Assembly (NCBI GenBank): GCA_036984305.1
Contig: BQWY01000001.1
Coordinates: 3,741,501-3,805,500, forward strand
Reading direction: 5' to 3'
DNA length: 64,000 nt
DNA from: Nitrospira sp.
Lineage (GTDB): Bacteria > Nitrospirota > Nitrospiria > Nitrospirales > Nitrospiraceae
Each line of letters opens with the position of its first letter. Within the stretch, counting starts at the first letter, position 1. Shown here in pieces: positions 19,578-27,643 of the stretch. The translations under genes were made by a program, and so were the position numbers. Under the pieces are notes generated by a model. That model saw only the letters and a list, made by a program, of their open reading frames with translations, made no database searches and was not told the origin of the DNA.

Positions 19578-20051
19578 TCAAAACTCAACTTCCAGGCGCC
19601 CGGATGCAATCCAATCCCAGGCGAGTCGTGTGGTTTGTTCGACCTTTCCTCGGACCAACATCAACGTGATCCCTGCCTCGTCCACGCCCACCAACCGTCC
19701 GATCAAGCGCCACTGGCCCTCCCAGGGACGACTGACCTTCAGATTCACCAGCTTTCCGAGCAATCGATGATAGTCCTCGACCGTTTTCAACGGCCGATCC
19801 AGGCCGGGTGAGGACACTTCGAGGGTATAGGAGTGGGGTATTGGATCCGCCACGTCCAGCGCTGGACCTAATGATAGATGCACCTGCTCGCAATCGTGAA
19901 GCGTGACACCACCCGGCTTTTCGATGAACACGCGCACGATTGTCCTTGGTCCCTGTCCTACACACACGACTTCGACAAGTTCAATCCCCATCGCCCAGAG
20001 GATCGGCGCGGCAATCTCCTGCACGCGCTGGGCAACATGGGTGCTGGTCAT
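19578..20051 (-). CDS. rimP: Ribosome maturation factor RimP
   Basis: Needed for maturation of the 30S subunit, acting with S12. 157 aa, normal length. Conserved features are AAPILWAMGIELVEVV at the N-terminus, VRVFIEKPGGVTLHDCEQVH, and LEVSSPGLDRPLKTVEDYHRLLG. It is the first gene of the rimP-nusA-infB-ylxP-rbfA-truB-rpsO-pnp cluster, which begins just after an upstream terminator, so a promoter should lie within 20052-20092; I could not define it. Confidence 0.95.
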   Translation of the reverse strand: MTSTHVAQRVQEIAAPILWAMGIELVEVVCVGQGPRTIVRVFIEKPGGVTLHDCEQVHLSLGPALDVADPIPHSYTLEVSSPGLDRPLKTVEDYHRLLGKLVNLKVSRPWEGQWRLIGRLVGVDEAGITLMLVRGKVEQTTRLAWDWIASGRLEVEF

Positions 20052-20092
20052 GAGCAGGAGAGGTACCGACTACAGAACCGCGCGGACCACAA

Positions 20093-20118
20093 ACAAAAAA
20101 GTGGGCCACCGCCCACTT
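20093..20118 (-). terminator. Intrinsic terminator after the class IV aminotransferase
   Basis: Minus strand: an 8-bp stem, AAGTGGGC with GCCCACTT (20099-20118, loop of 4), followed by TTTTTTG (20094-20100). It separates the 20179-21021 gene from rimP. Because the stem also has A-rich sequence on its other side, weak function on the plus strand is possible. Confidence 0.8.
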
Positions 20119-20178
20119 CAAAAACGTCGAAACTCTATCACTTTATCCCCACGTAATGCAAGGGGAACCACCACTTGA

Positions 20179-21021
20179 TTAGCCGCGAGTAGCCGCGTGA
20201 AACAGACCCGCCAACTTCGTGGTTATCGGCCCGGGGGTGCCGCTACCGATGAGGATCTCGTTGATGCGAACGACTGGCAAGATCTCGATGGTAGTCCCGG
20301 TCAAGAATACTTCCTCCGACGAGCAAAAGTCTGGGACCGTCAGGGCTTCCTCCCTGACGGTTATTCCCGCATCACGGGCCATGCTCAGCACAGACTGCCG
20401 AGTGACCCCCGCCAGGATGGCCGGGCCGGTCGGGGCCGTGAAAAGGGCGCCGCGCCGTATCGCCATCACGTTGCTCACGGAGCCTTCTGTGACCACGCCG
20501 TTCCTGACGAAAAGAGATTCGAACGCCCCGGCTTCCAAGGCCTGCTGTCGAGCCAACACATTGCCGAGAAGATTGAGGCTTTTGATGTCGCAGCGCGACC
20601 AACGAGGATCCTCCGTCGTGACGACCCGCACGCCTTTGGCACGTAGCTCCTGCGCAAGAGGGTGTATCTCCCGAAACGTCATCACCAGCGTCGGCTTCCG
20701 GCCAATCGGAAAGGCATGATCCCTCGGCGCAACCCCTCTCGTCAGCTGAATATAAATTTTGGCTTCTTGGAACCCCGACAACCGTATACCCTCCTCGACC
20801 ACCCTGGTAAGGTCCAGCAAATCAACAGGAAGTGAGAGGTGAATTGAGTGCGCGCTGAACTCAAGGCGTTGCATGTGGGCCGGTAGCTCGAATGGGCGAC
20901 CGCGATACGTCCGCACAACCTCATAGACGCCGTCGCCAAATTGAAAGCCCCGGTCGTCTATTGAGACGGTGGCTTCGGAAAGAGGAAGAAACCGACTATT
21001 GAGGTAGGCTAGTTCAGGCAT
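20179..21021 (-). CDS. Class IV aminotransferase, D-amino-acid transaminase type
   Basis: PLP enzyme of fold type IV, 280 aa. The PLP lysine is K147 in RCDIKSLNLLGNVLARQQA. The N-terminal block DRGFQFGDGVYEVVRTYRG and LTRGVAPRDHAFP are typical of D-alanine transaminases (Dat), which interconvert D-Ala and D-Glu for the cell wall. TEGSVSNVMA and FLTGTTIEILPV form the cofactor phosphate site. Branched-chain aminotransferase or aminodeoxychorismate lyase are the alternatives within the same fold; the Dat-like motif makes those less likely. Begins 17 nt after the upstream gene. Confidence 0.88.
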   Translation of the reverse strand: MPELAYLNSRFLPLSEATVSIDDRGFQFGDGVYEVVRTYRGRPFELPAHMQRLEFSAHSIHLSLPVDLLDLTRVVEEGIRLSGFQEAKIYIQLTRGVAPRDHAFPIGRKPTLVMTFREIHPLAQELRAKGVRVVTTEDPRWSRCDIKSLNLLGNVLARQQALEAGAFESLFVRNGVVTEGSVSNVMAIRRGALFTAPTGPAILAGVTRQSVLSMARDAGITVREEALTVPDFCSSEEVFLTGTTIEILPVVRINEILIGSGTPGPITTKLAGLFHAATRG

Positions 21022-21037
21022 GGGATACGGCGACAGG

Positions 21038-21376
21038 TTAGGCGGTCGTTTCGACCTGAATCACCCGCCGATCTTCCGCCGTGAATTTCCACCCCATACG
21101 TTTTTCAAACACCAATCGATGCGTCCCCACACGTAAGGGCTGAAACTCAAAGCTACGGCGTCCGTTATCGACCGCATTGTTACTTGCGATGCGCAGATAG
21201 TCATCGCTGGTCAGCGCAAGGACAGCCGGATCATAAACGGGCACCCACTGTTCACCCCGCGTCCGGTCTTCCCATAAGTGGACCGCAAAGGGGGTGCCAA
21301 CGTGCGCGGCAATCAGGCGCGCAACATCTCCGGGTTGAGCCTTTGCCACCAATGGATTACCACCCCCCGCGATCAT
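21038..21376 (-). CDS. Small protein resembling chagasin-type (I42) protease inhibitors
   Basis: 112 aa. The start is taken as the ATG at 21376 because GGAGGAAGA precedes it; an earlier ATG at 21400 has no ribosome site. The beta-rich pattern, with PFAVHLWEDRTRGEQW, then RSFEFQPLRVGTHRLVFEKRMGWKF, follows the spacing of the chagasin family (G..F.v.L...TTGY.W, ...F.F....G...L...Y.RPW). The inhibitory loops are changed: DRTRGEQW in place of NPTTGY, and KRMGWK in place of RPW. No signal peptide is seen, so a cytoplasmic beta-sandwich protein of another kind remains possible. Confidence 0.6.
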   Translation of the reverse strand: MIAGGGNPLVAKAQPGDVARLIAAHVGTPFAVHLWEDRTRGEQWVPVYDPAVLALTSDDYLRIASNNAVDNGRRSFEFQPLRVGTHRLVFEKRMGWKFTAEDRRVIQVETTA

Positions 21377-21433
21377 TCTTCCTCCTTCAGCCTTAGCCAC
21401 ATCCGGCTAGTATCAAGCCTAAACGGCAGGCCG

Positions 21434-21751
21434 TCACGCCTTGCGCCGCCCTCCGATGAATAAATCGTCTCCCTCTACCTTCACCGCATAACTACCGACA
21501 CAATAGCCTCCGCCGTCGGTCCCTTGTCCATTGCGGACGTCAAACGCCAAATCATGCCAAGGACAGGCGATGACACACCCCTTCAATCTGCCCTCATGCA
21601 GCGGACCGCCCTCGTGCGGGCAGAGATCGTGGATAGCAAAGAACTGCCCGCTGATGTTGAACACAGCGATGGGTCGCTCCTTGACTGTCACGACCTTGCA
21701 ACTCCCCGGGGGGATGTCATCGGCACGCCCAATTCGTTCGAATTCGTCCAT
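21434..21751 (-). CDS. Rieske-type [2Fe-2S] ferredoxin
   Basis: 105 aa soluble electron carrier. Ligands C44 and H46 (CPHEGGPL) and C63 and H66 (CPWHDLAFD) form the two-loop Rieske site. There is no membrane helix or catalytic domain, so it matches NirD-like or dioxygenase-type ferredoxins. The ATG at 21751 after AGAGGT is favoured over 21790. It shares the minus-strand run with DUF192, the chagasin-like protein and the aminotransferase. The redox partner is not visible in this window. Confidence 0.9.
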   Translation of the reverse strand: MDEFERIGRADDIPPGSCKVVTVKERPIAVFNISGQFFAIHDLCPHEGGPLHEGRLKGCVIACPWHDLAFDVRNGQGTDGGGYCVGSYAVKVEGDDLFIGGRRKA

Positions 21752-21816
21752 TCCGACCTCTCTTCGATCCGCACTGTGAGTCCAGTACATTCACATACCA
21801 CGAACGTCATAGCACG

Positions 21817-22308
21817 TCACATGACCAAGGTAAACTTGAGCTCCATACCAACCGCCACACCAGCATCCTTCACAAATCCAGCCCTAGTCTGGAGAATGTA
21901 GCGTGCGTTCGCCGATGGAGGACCGTAGCGGGGACAGGGATCCTTTTCACAGGGCGTGAGGCCCTCCATCACGTGAACAATGTGCTTACTTTCATCCACC
22001 CAGATCATGTCCACGGGTATGCGATATTCTTTGGTCCATACTCGGTGAAGACCTGACTCGTCGAAAATCATCAGCAGTGCGGACCCGGTGGGGAGTGTTT
22101 CCCGGAAGGCAAGTCCAAACAGGAGTTTCTCCGGCGTATTCGCCACCTCCCCTTCCAACTGTTGGCCATTGGGAAATGTCACCAGGATGTGTTCCGTCTC
22201 CTTCTCTCCGCTCAAGATGACGCTGAGCGACATCAAGAGAATTGCCATCGCGATCAGGAGTCCGATTCGGTGACGTGTTTTACTAGCCCCTCCAGCTTGC
22301 TCACTCAT
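21817..22308 (-). CDS. DUF192 family membrane-anchored protein
   Basis: 163 aa. One N-terminal hydrophobic segment (RIGLLIAMAILLMSLSVIL, about 14-32), probably an uncleaved anchor or signal peptide, precedes a DUF192 domain. The domain carries the family blocks LFGLAFRETLPTGSALLMIF, YRIPVDMIWVD and VHVMEGLTPCE. Two Cys (CEKDPC) near residue 120 could form a disulfide outside the membrane. The function of DUF192 is unknown. Confidence 0.85.
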   Translation of the reverse strand: MSEQAGGASKTRHRIGLLIAMAILLMSLSVILSGEKETEHILVTFPNGQQLEGEVANTPEKLLFGLAFRETLPTGSALLMIFDESGLHRVWTKEYRIPVDMIWVDESKHIVHVMEGLTPCEKDPCPRYGPPSANARYILQTRAGFVKDAGVAVGMELKFTLVM

Positions 22309-22551
22309 GACTGGTAAAAACCGTGAAAATCGGACGAGGCGCCCATGGCCCTTCCATCAGCTGATGCTGAAGTCCGACTGCCCCAATACATTCGCCCCCG
22401 CATGTGCCTTCGGGTGAACAGCTCGGTACAAACGCGACTCGACTCCGGACACTCCGTACACGTCTTCGATCACGTAGTCATTGGTGATCGGCCTAGGTCG
22501 TAGGACCCAAAAAGATCAATGGGATAGGCCTTCTGCGCAGATCGCTTCCCG

Positions 22552-22581
22552 TTGACTTGCCGTTTTTTCGCAGTCTAGAAT
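22552..22581 (+). promoter_or_regulatory. Sigma70-type promoter for the ferredoxin gene
   Basis: -35 TTGACT (22552-22557), 18-nt spacer, -10 TAGAAT (22576-22581). Transcription from about 22588 leaves a 95-nt leader ending in GAAGGAGG before the ATG at 22682. It is the only clear element in the 373-nt gap 22309-22681. Confidence 0.7.
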
Positions 22582-22681
22582 GCGAGGCTCGCAGGTTGCA
22601 ACTAAGGCTGCATTTACAGGATTGATTATCCGGTTTCGTTGAAATCCGACATCGTTCTGCATCGAGAAGGAGGCACTGTTT

Positions 22682-23029
22682 ATGGCGCTGTTGATTACCG
22701 ATGAATGCATTTCCTGCGGGGCCTGTCTCCCCGAATGTCCGAATGAGGCCATTTTTGAAACTCGAAGCGACGCCGAAGGCAAGGGATACCATGTGGGTGA
22801 TGGTCAGGGCGTCGGTGACAGCATCTATGTTATCACACACGATCGATGCACCGAGTGCGTCGGACACTTCGATGAACCGCAGTGCGCCGCCGTATGTCCA
22901 GTCGATAACTGCTGTATCTCGGACCCAGTCTATCCCGAAACCACGGACGTGCTGCTGGATAAAGCCAAGACCTTGAATCCGGACAAGGAGATTGATCCGG
23001 CCAAGGTGTGGAGTGGAGTAAGAAACTAG
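22682..23029 (+). CDS. Alvin-type 2[4Fe-4S] ferredoxin
   Basis: 115 aa cytoplasmic electron carrier. Cluster ligands are C9, C12, C15 (with C72) and C56, C59, C68 (with C19). The 8-residue insertion between C59 and C68 (VGHFDEPQ) and a C-terminal extension define the Allochromatium vinosum type, known for very low and unequal potentials. Two further Cys (C77, C78) follow. The gene is monocistronic: its own promoter upstream and a strong terminator directly after. It starts MALLITDECISCGAC with GGAGG 8-9 nt upstream. Confidence 0.95.
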   Translation: MALLITDECISCGACLPECPNEAIFETRSDAEGKGYHVGDGQGVGDSIYVITHDRCTECVGHFDEPQCAAVCPVDNCCISDPVYPETTDVLLDKAKTLNPDKEIDPAKVWSGVRN

Positions 23030-23047
23030 TCCAATTCATTGAGAATG

Positions 23048-23083
23048 AAAGCCCTACTCCCCATGGGGAGTAGGGCTTTTTTT
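23048..23083 (+). terminator. Strong intrinsic terminator of the ferredoxin gene
   Basis: A 26-nt perfect palindrome (23051-23076, GCCCTACTCCCCA and its complement) is followed by seven T (23077-23083) and preceded by AAA. It lies 21 nt after the ferredoxin stop. The three A upstream give little termination on the other strand. Confidence 0.92.
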
Positions 23084-23211
23084 CTTAGCCTTTTTTCTTG
23101 GCCATGGGGGCCTCGTCCCATCCCCGACTCCCTCTTTTTGAATCTCTCTAAGTTGGAAAGTCCGGTGCGAACAGCAAGCACGGGGCCTAACTAGTGCTGT
23201 CCACCAAAATA

Positions 23212-23249
23212 GAATGCCCCGAACAGAAGCAATCCTGTTCGGGGCATTC
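23212..23249 (-). terminator. Hairpin terminator of the cupredoxin gene
   Basis: A 15-bp perfect stem, GAATGCCCCGAACAG (23212-23226) with its complement (23235-23249), loop of 8. On the minus strand it is followed by TATTTTGG, a modest T run. It lies 22 nt after the cupredoxin stop. Confidence 0.75.
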
Positions 23250-23271
23250 ACATGCCGGCCAATCAAACTTT

Positions 23272-23751
23272 TTACTTAATCATCAGCAGCTTGCCACCTA
23301 CATGTCCGGGGTGAAGATGGCAACGATACGTTAGGGTGTTGCCACGGGTGGCATAGAACAAGTCGCTTGTCGGAATCCCAATGTATTTGGTCTCACCTGG
23401 CTTCAGCACCACTTCTGCCTTCAAGTGCGTCGGAGCAAATACGTTTACAGCATCATCGATTTGGAATCCATGTTCCGCGGATGAATTATTGGTCACCTTG
23501 AGGACCAATGGAGTTCCAGGGCGCACTTTGAAGTCAATAACAGTGTTGGGTGGATACCAAACCTTGGTATTTCCGATCTCTATCGCGTACAGGGAGGCAT
23601 CAACGGGTAGTTCCTTGAACGGCTGACCTACGACCGAACCGTTGTCGAGGTCACCGATTTCGACCCCGCCGGACTGCAGCGCAAACGCCCCATTGACGCC
23701 GACGAACACCAGCATGAAGCCGACTAAAAGTGCGAGAACCTGTTTACCCAT
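23272..23751 (-). CDS. Periplasmic cupredoxin-like protein
   Basis: 159 aa. Sec signal peptide (1 to about 25, ending AFALQ). The mature part is a beta-barrel with likely type 1 copper ligands H94 (EHGFQ) and C144 plus H147 in YRCHLHPGHVGGKL. H145 and H150 flank the site, and H150 stands roughly where plastocyanins have the axial Met. This suggests a blue- or red-copper protein with unusual axial ligation; a non-electron-transfer copper role is also possible. GGAGGTAGG precedes the ATG. It is monocistronic with its own terminator. The upstream gap (23752-24036) holds no certain promoter. Confidence 0.82.
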   Translation of the reverse strand: MGKQVLALLVGFMLVFVGVNGAFALQSGGVEIGDLDNGSVVGQPFKELPVDASLYAIEIGNTKVWYPPNTVIDFKVRPGTPLVLKVTNNSSAEHGFQIDDAVNVFAPTHLKAEVVLKPGETKYIGIPTSDLFYATRGNTLTYRCHLHPGHVGGKLLMIK

Positions 23752-24036
23752 GACCTACCTCCTTCACCAAGAAAGTAAATTTGGTTGTGTGGAATGACGC
23801 TTGCTCAACCTATCGCTTGATGAAACGCTTCAGGAATCCCTTCCCACAGCCCGATCTTATAAGTGCTCCTACACGATGAAGTGAAACAGCGCGAGCTTAT
23901 AACATAGGGGTAGAAGGGAAGCAAGGACGATTTGCCCGTTTGCGTGCCGAAACGAAGGCTGTGTCTCTGTCGCTCTACACCGTCAGAACGCTCCGAAGTC
24001 AATGGAAAAAGATTCAATCAATCAATCTGTTATATA

Positions 24037-25590
24037 TTAACCGTCACCACCATGAGGATCGTGCGCCATCAAGAGATCGTACGGCGCAAAATCATCCGTG
24101 AGAATGACACCATTCGGCCATGGTTTTAGGCGACGAGCGCTCCACATCTGTGCAGCCCCCGCGGGCAGCCTTCCTTCGCGAACCATTGTCGTAGCCCTCT
24201 CCTGGATATCCGACACCGCCATGGTCTCAACGGGGCGCCCTCCGACAAAAATGAGATTGAGCGCATGTCGTTGGCGCGACTCCCACGGCCCCTTGACCGC
24301 AAAGGTTTGCAGCTTTGGAAATTCCGTTTGGAGGGTGGCCACCACGGCTCGCTCGCGTGCAAGGTCACCTCCCTCTCCGGAAGATGCCAGATTGACCGCA
24401 ACCACCCCCCGTGGGGTGAGGTGACGGCACACCTCAGCGAAAAATTCCCTCGTCGTCAAATGAAAGGGAATCATATGCCGCGCGAAGGCGTCGATCCAGA
24501 TGATGTCATATTGCGTCTGGCGCGTCTGCAGAAAGGCTCGTGCATCTTTCACGAAAACATGATGATGCGCTGACGGAGAGTACCCAAAATAGGCCTCCGC
24601 AACGTGGGCCACTGACGGATCGACCTCTACCGTATCCAGTTCGAGTTCCGGCCAGTATCGGCCCAGCCATTTCGCCAGGGAGCCACCGCCATGTCCGAGT
24701 ATCAAGCCACGCCGGGCATCGGGCACCCAGGCTAACGCCATGACCATCGCCTGGCTATACGGCAGGAACAGCTGAACGGGATCGGCCTTCCACATGACGG
24801 CATGAAAGGTCCGGTCGAGGATCAAATAGCGAAACAGATCGTCATCCCGCACACGAAGCTGTTGGTAGGAACTTTCCTCCTGATAGACCGGCGTAGGGAG
24901 GACCGATACGGGATGCATAGCCAACCAGCCGGCACCAACCACGAGCGTGACCACTCCCACCGTCGGCACGAGACCATCCCTCAACGCCCCTCTGGCCCAA
25001 ACCGCCCCGAGACCGAGTTGCAGTCCTCCCAGCCAGAGCAACAAGGATTGAGTGCCCATCCACGAAAGGAGAAAAAACGCCGTCCCCCAGGTACCGATCA
25101 AGCTTCCAATGGTAGAGACGGCGATCATGCGGCCTGAACTTCGACCGAGGTGCCCCATGTCCAAGACCGCCAGACGCAGCAGGGCCGGCAAGACACCGCT
25201 CAAACCAAATGCGGGCGGCGCCAACAAGATCGCGGCGGCGAGACAAGGCCCCCAGCGTGGATCGTCCACCCACGATGCCACCTTGAACAGGACGACTTGG
25301 CTGAGACCGGCCAGCAGGAGCGTCCAGAGTCCCGATAGGAGGAAGAGTCCCGTAAGCACACGGCCACCGGGATGGCGATCGCTCGCCCATCCTCCAAACG
25401 CATACCCTGTGCTCATTGCCGCCAAAATGACGCCAATTAGCGCACCCCACACGAAGAGCGAGTTCCCAAATACCGGCGCAAGCAGTCGACTGCCCAAGAT
25501 TTCCATGGCCATGACTATGGCGCCGGACAGGAACGCCGTGCAGAACAGAACGACGGACGGCCATTTGGGGGACACCGGCAAGGTGGACAT
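24037..25590 (-). CDS. Membrane-bound spermidine synthase-like protein
   Basis: 517 aa. The first roughly 220 residues contain about seven hydrophobic segments resembling an MFS-type half (GAIVMAMEILGSRLLAPVFG is characteristic). The C-terminal half is a Rossmann aminopropyltransferase/methyltransferase domain: LILGHGGGSLAKWL (nucleotide site), VEVDPSVAHVA, KDARAFL and YDIIWIDAF. The GGGDG of true spermidine synthases is changed to GGGSL, and the catalytic Asp region reads IDAFARHM, so polyamine synthesis is uncertain. Such fusions are widespread and mostly uncharacterised. Confidence 0.82.
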   Translation of the reverse strand: MSTLPVSPKWPSVVLFCTAFLSGAIVMAMEILGSRLLAPVFGNSLFVWGALIGVILAAMSTGYAFGGWASDRHPGGRVLTGLFLLSGLWTLLLAGLSQVVLFKVASWVDDPRWGPCLAAAILLAPPAFGLSGVLPALLRLAVLDMGHLGRSSGRMIAVSTIGSLIGTWGTAFFLLSWMGTQSLLLWLGGLQLGLGAVWARGALRDGLVPTVGVVTLVVGAGWLAMHPVSVLPTPVYQEESSYQQLRVRDDDLFRYLILDRTFHAVMWKADPVQLFLPYSQAMVMALAWVPDARRGLILGHGGGSLAKWLGRYWPELELDTVEVDPSVAHVAEAYFGYSPSAHHHVFVKDARAFLQTRQTQYDIIWIDAFARHMIPFHLTTREFFAEVCRHLTPRGVVAVNLASSGEGGDLARERAVVATLQTEFPKLQTFAVKGPWESRQRHALNLIFVGGRPVETMAVSDIQERATTMVREGRLPAGAAQMWSARRLKPWPNGVILTDDFAPYDLLMAHDPHGGDG

Positions 25591-25643
25591 AGGATCTGAG
25601 CTAGGGATTGAGGCGGGGATCGCACCACCACCAAGCAGTCACC

Positions 25644-26051
25644 TTACGCGCCCCAATTCTTGAAGTAGCGAAGCAGATCGCGAACGGAGAGCAACCCTTC
25701 GATCCGGTCATCTCGAGTGACCACCAGATGCCGAATGCCCTTTTCCGCCATGAGGTCGCTGGCATCGTGGGCGGTTCGGTCGATCTCGATCGTGATGATC
25801 GGGCAACTCATGATCCGGCGAACGGACTCCGACGCCGTATCCAGTTGCTCCGCCATCGCTTTGCGCACCAAATCGGTTTCGCTGACGATACCGACAAACT
25901 GCCCGTTCTCCGTGATAAGAACGGCGCCCGTGCGCTCATCCCGCATCATCTTGGCCGCCTGAGCGAGCGTGGCCTCGACAGGCAGCGTGCGAAGCCGCCG
26001 GTTCATGATCACGGCAAGGGGTCTGGCGATGAGTCCGCTTTGGGCGCCCAT
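25644..26051 (-). CDS. CBS-pair domain protein
   Basis: 135 aa consisting almost entirely of two CBS motifs: about 10-70 (IMNRRLRTLPVEATLAQAAKMM... TGAVLITENGQFVGIVSETDLV) and 75-135 (IMSCPIITIEIDRTAHDASDLM... HLVVTRDDRIEGLLSVRDLL). CBS pairs bind adenosyl ligands (AMP, ATP, SAM) and act as energy sensors; stand-alone ones modulate partner proteins. No partner is identifiable from the neighbours. Confidence 0.9.
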   Translation of the reverse strand: MGAQSGLIARPLAVIMNRRLRTLPVEATLAQAAKMMRDERTGAVLITENGQFVGIVSETDLVRKAMAEQLDTASESVRRIMSCPIITIEIDRTAHDASDLMAEKGIRHLVVTRDDRIEGLLSVRDLLRYFKNWGA

Positions 26052-26158
26052 GTCGTCCCATCCACGCGCAACGTGGTCGATTCTATGCGTCCGTCAAAGA
26101 CGGTGTCAACGAAACCCTTCCGCCTCCCCGCTGGCGATAACAACCGAGGTGTTTTTTC

Positions 26159-26187
26159 TTGTCGCATGGCAGTTGGTCCAGTATAGT
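26159..26187 (+). promoter_or_regulatory. Promoter of UDP-glucose dehydrogenase
   Basis: -35 TTGTCG (26159-26164), 17-nt spacer, -10 TATAGT (26182-26187). A start near 26194 gives a leader of about 55 nt ending in AAAGGAG before the ATG at 26250. Confidence 0.55.
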
Positions 26188-26249
26188 CATGACACGCCGT
26201 GATCAGTCCGGTGTACGTGGGATGCCGTACGGCACAAAGGAGACTTTCG

Positions 26250-27569
26250 ATGCATATCAGCGTGATCGGGACCGGGTACGTCGGATTGGTGACCGGAGCA
26301 TGCTTCGCGGAATTCGGCGTGAACGTGACCTGCATGGATACAGATGGAAACCGGATCGGCCAGCTCGAGAAGGGCGAGGTCCCATTCTACGAACCGGGGA
26401 TCACCGAATTGGTACAGAAAGGCATCAAAGAAAATCGCCTCAGCTTTAGCACCGACATCGCGAAGGCCGTCGACAAGGCGCTCGTGATCTTTATTGCCGT
26501 GGGAACCCCTCCCAAATCCGATGGCTCGGCCGACCTTTCCTATGTCGAGCAAGTTGGCCGTGGCATCGCGAAGCATATGAACGGATACAAGGTCATCGTC
26601 ACGAAATCGACCGTTCCTGTCGGCACGGGTGAGAAGCTGCGCGAGGTCATCAAAGCGAATCGGTCTGGGAAGTTTGGCTTTGACATCGTATCCAACCCGG
26701 AGTTTTTGCGCGAGGGATCGGCGATCGAAGACTTCTTGCGCCCGAATCGCGTCGTGATCGGCGCGGACAGCGATCAGGCGGTCGCGATCATGAAGGACCT
26801 CTACCGCCCGCTCTACTTGATCGAAACTCCGTTCGTCGTGACCGATATCCCCACGGCTGAAATGATCAAGTATGCTTCAAATGCCTTCTTGGCGACGAAG
26901 ATTTCGTTCATCAACGAAATGGCCAACCTCTGCGAACGCGTCGGCGCGGACGTACAAATGGTGGCGAAGGGGATGGGTCTGGATCACCGGATTGGAAACA
27001 AGTTCCTTCATGCCGGTCCCGGCTTTGGCGGATCGTGCTTTCCCAAAGACCTGGCGGCTCTGGTCCAGACCGGGGATCGGGCGGGATTTACCATGCAGAT
27101 TGCCAAGGCAGCCGCCAAGGTCAATTATGAACAACAGATGCGCATGGTCGACAAAATCAAGGATGCCACTGGCGGGCTCAAAGGGAAAACGTTCGGGGTC
27201 TTGGGTCTCTCATTTAAGCCGAACACCAATGACCTGCGCGAAGCCCCCGCGCTCATGATTCTCGGCCACATGATGAAGGAGGGCGCGCACGTGAAGGCGT
27301 TCGACCCAGTTGCGCTAGAGGAAGCAACAAAATTGTTGCCGGGTCTGCAAGGCTGCGGGGACACCTATGACGTGGCAGAAGGTGCCGATGCCCTCATCAT
27401 CATGACGGAATGGAACCAATTCCGGACGCTCGATTTCGATCGGCTCAAGAAAATGATGCGCCAGCCGTTGCTGATCGATCTTCGCAACGTGTACGATGCG
27501 GACCGCGTCACTCCGTTCGGATTCCGCCACGTGTCGGTCGGTCGCACAACGAGGGAGCCGTCCGCCTAG
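26250..27569 (+). CDS. ugd: UDP-glucose 6-dehydrogenase
   Basis: Oxidises UDP-glucose twice to UDP-glucuronate with NAD+, supplying acidic sugars for surface polysaccharide. 439 aa from the ATG at 26250 after AAAGGAG. The N-terminal Rossmann fold is MHISVIGTGYVGLVTGACF. The catalytic Cys is C263 in GFGGSCFPKDL, with K267 nearby. The C-terminal UDP-binding part has LGLSFKPNTNDLREAP. A plausible next enzyme, a UDP-glucuronate 4-epimerase, is encoded 30 kb away at 57210-58226. Confidence 0.96.
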   Translation: MHISVIGTGYVGLVTGACFAEFGVNVTCMDTDGNRIGQLEKGEVPFYEPGITELVQKGIKENRLSFSTDIAKAVDKALVIFIAVGTPPKSDGSADLSYVEQVGRGIAKHMNGYKVIVTKSTVPVGTGEKLREVIKANRSGKFGFDIVSNPEFLREGSAIEDFLRPNRVVIGADSDQAVAIMKDLYRPLYLIETPFVVTDIPTAEMIKYASNAFLATKISFINEMANLCERVGADVQMVAKGMGLDHRIGNKFLHAGPGFGGSCFPKDLAALVQTGDRAGFTMQIAKAAAKVNYEQQMRMVDKIKDATGGLKGKTFGVLGLSFKPNTNDLREAPALMILGHMMKEGAHVKAFDPVALEEATKLLPGLQGCGDTYDVAEGADALIIMTEWNQFRTLDFDRLKKMMRQPLLIDLRNVYDADRVTPFGFRHVSVGRTTREPSA

Positions 27570-27643
27570 CCTCACTCGACCCCTTGAGCCGACTAGACCG
27601 CTCGTCAGGTCTCGGCCCACCGTTGGACCGGCCAATACAGCTC

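Noticed and set aside
20120-20160. Promoter-like TTGCAT-18-TAGAGT upstream of rimP
   Set aside because: It would start transcription before the intrinsic terminator at 20093-20118, so it could not serve rimP efficiently.
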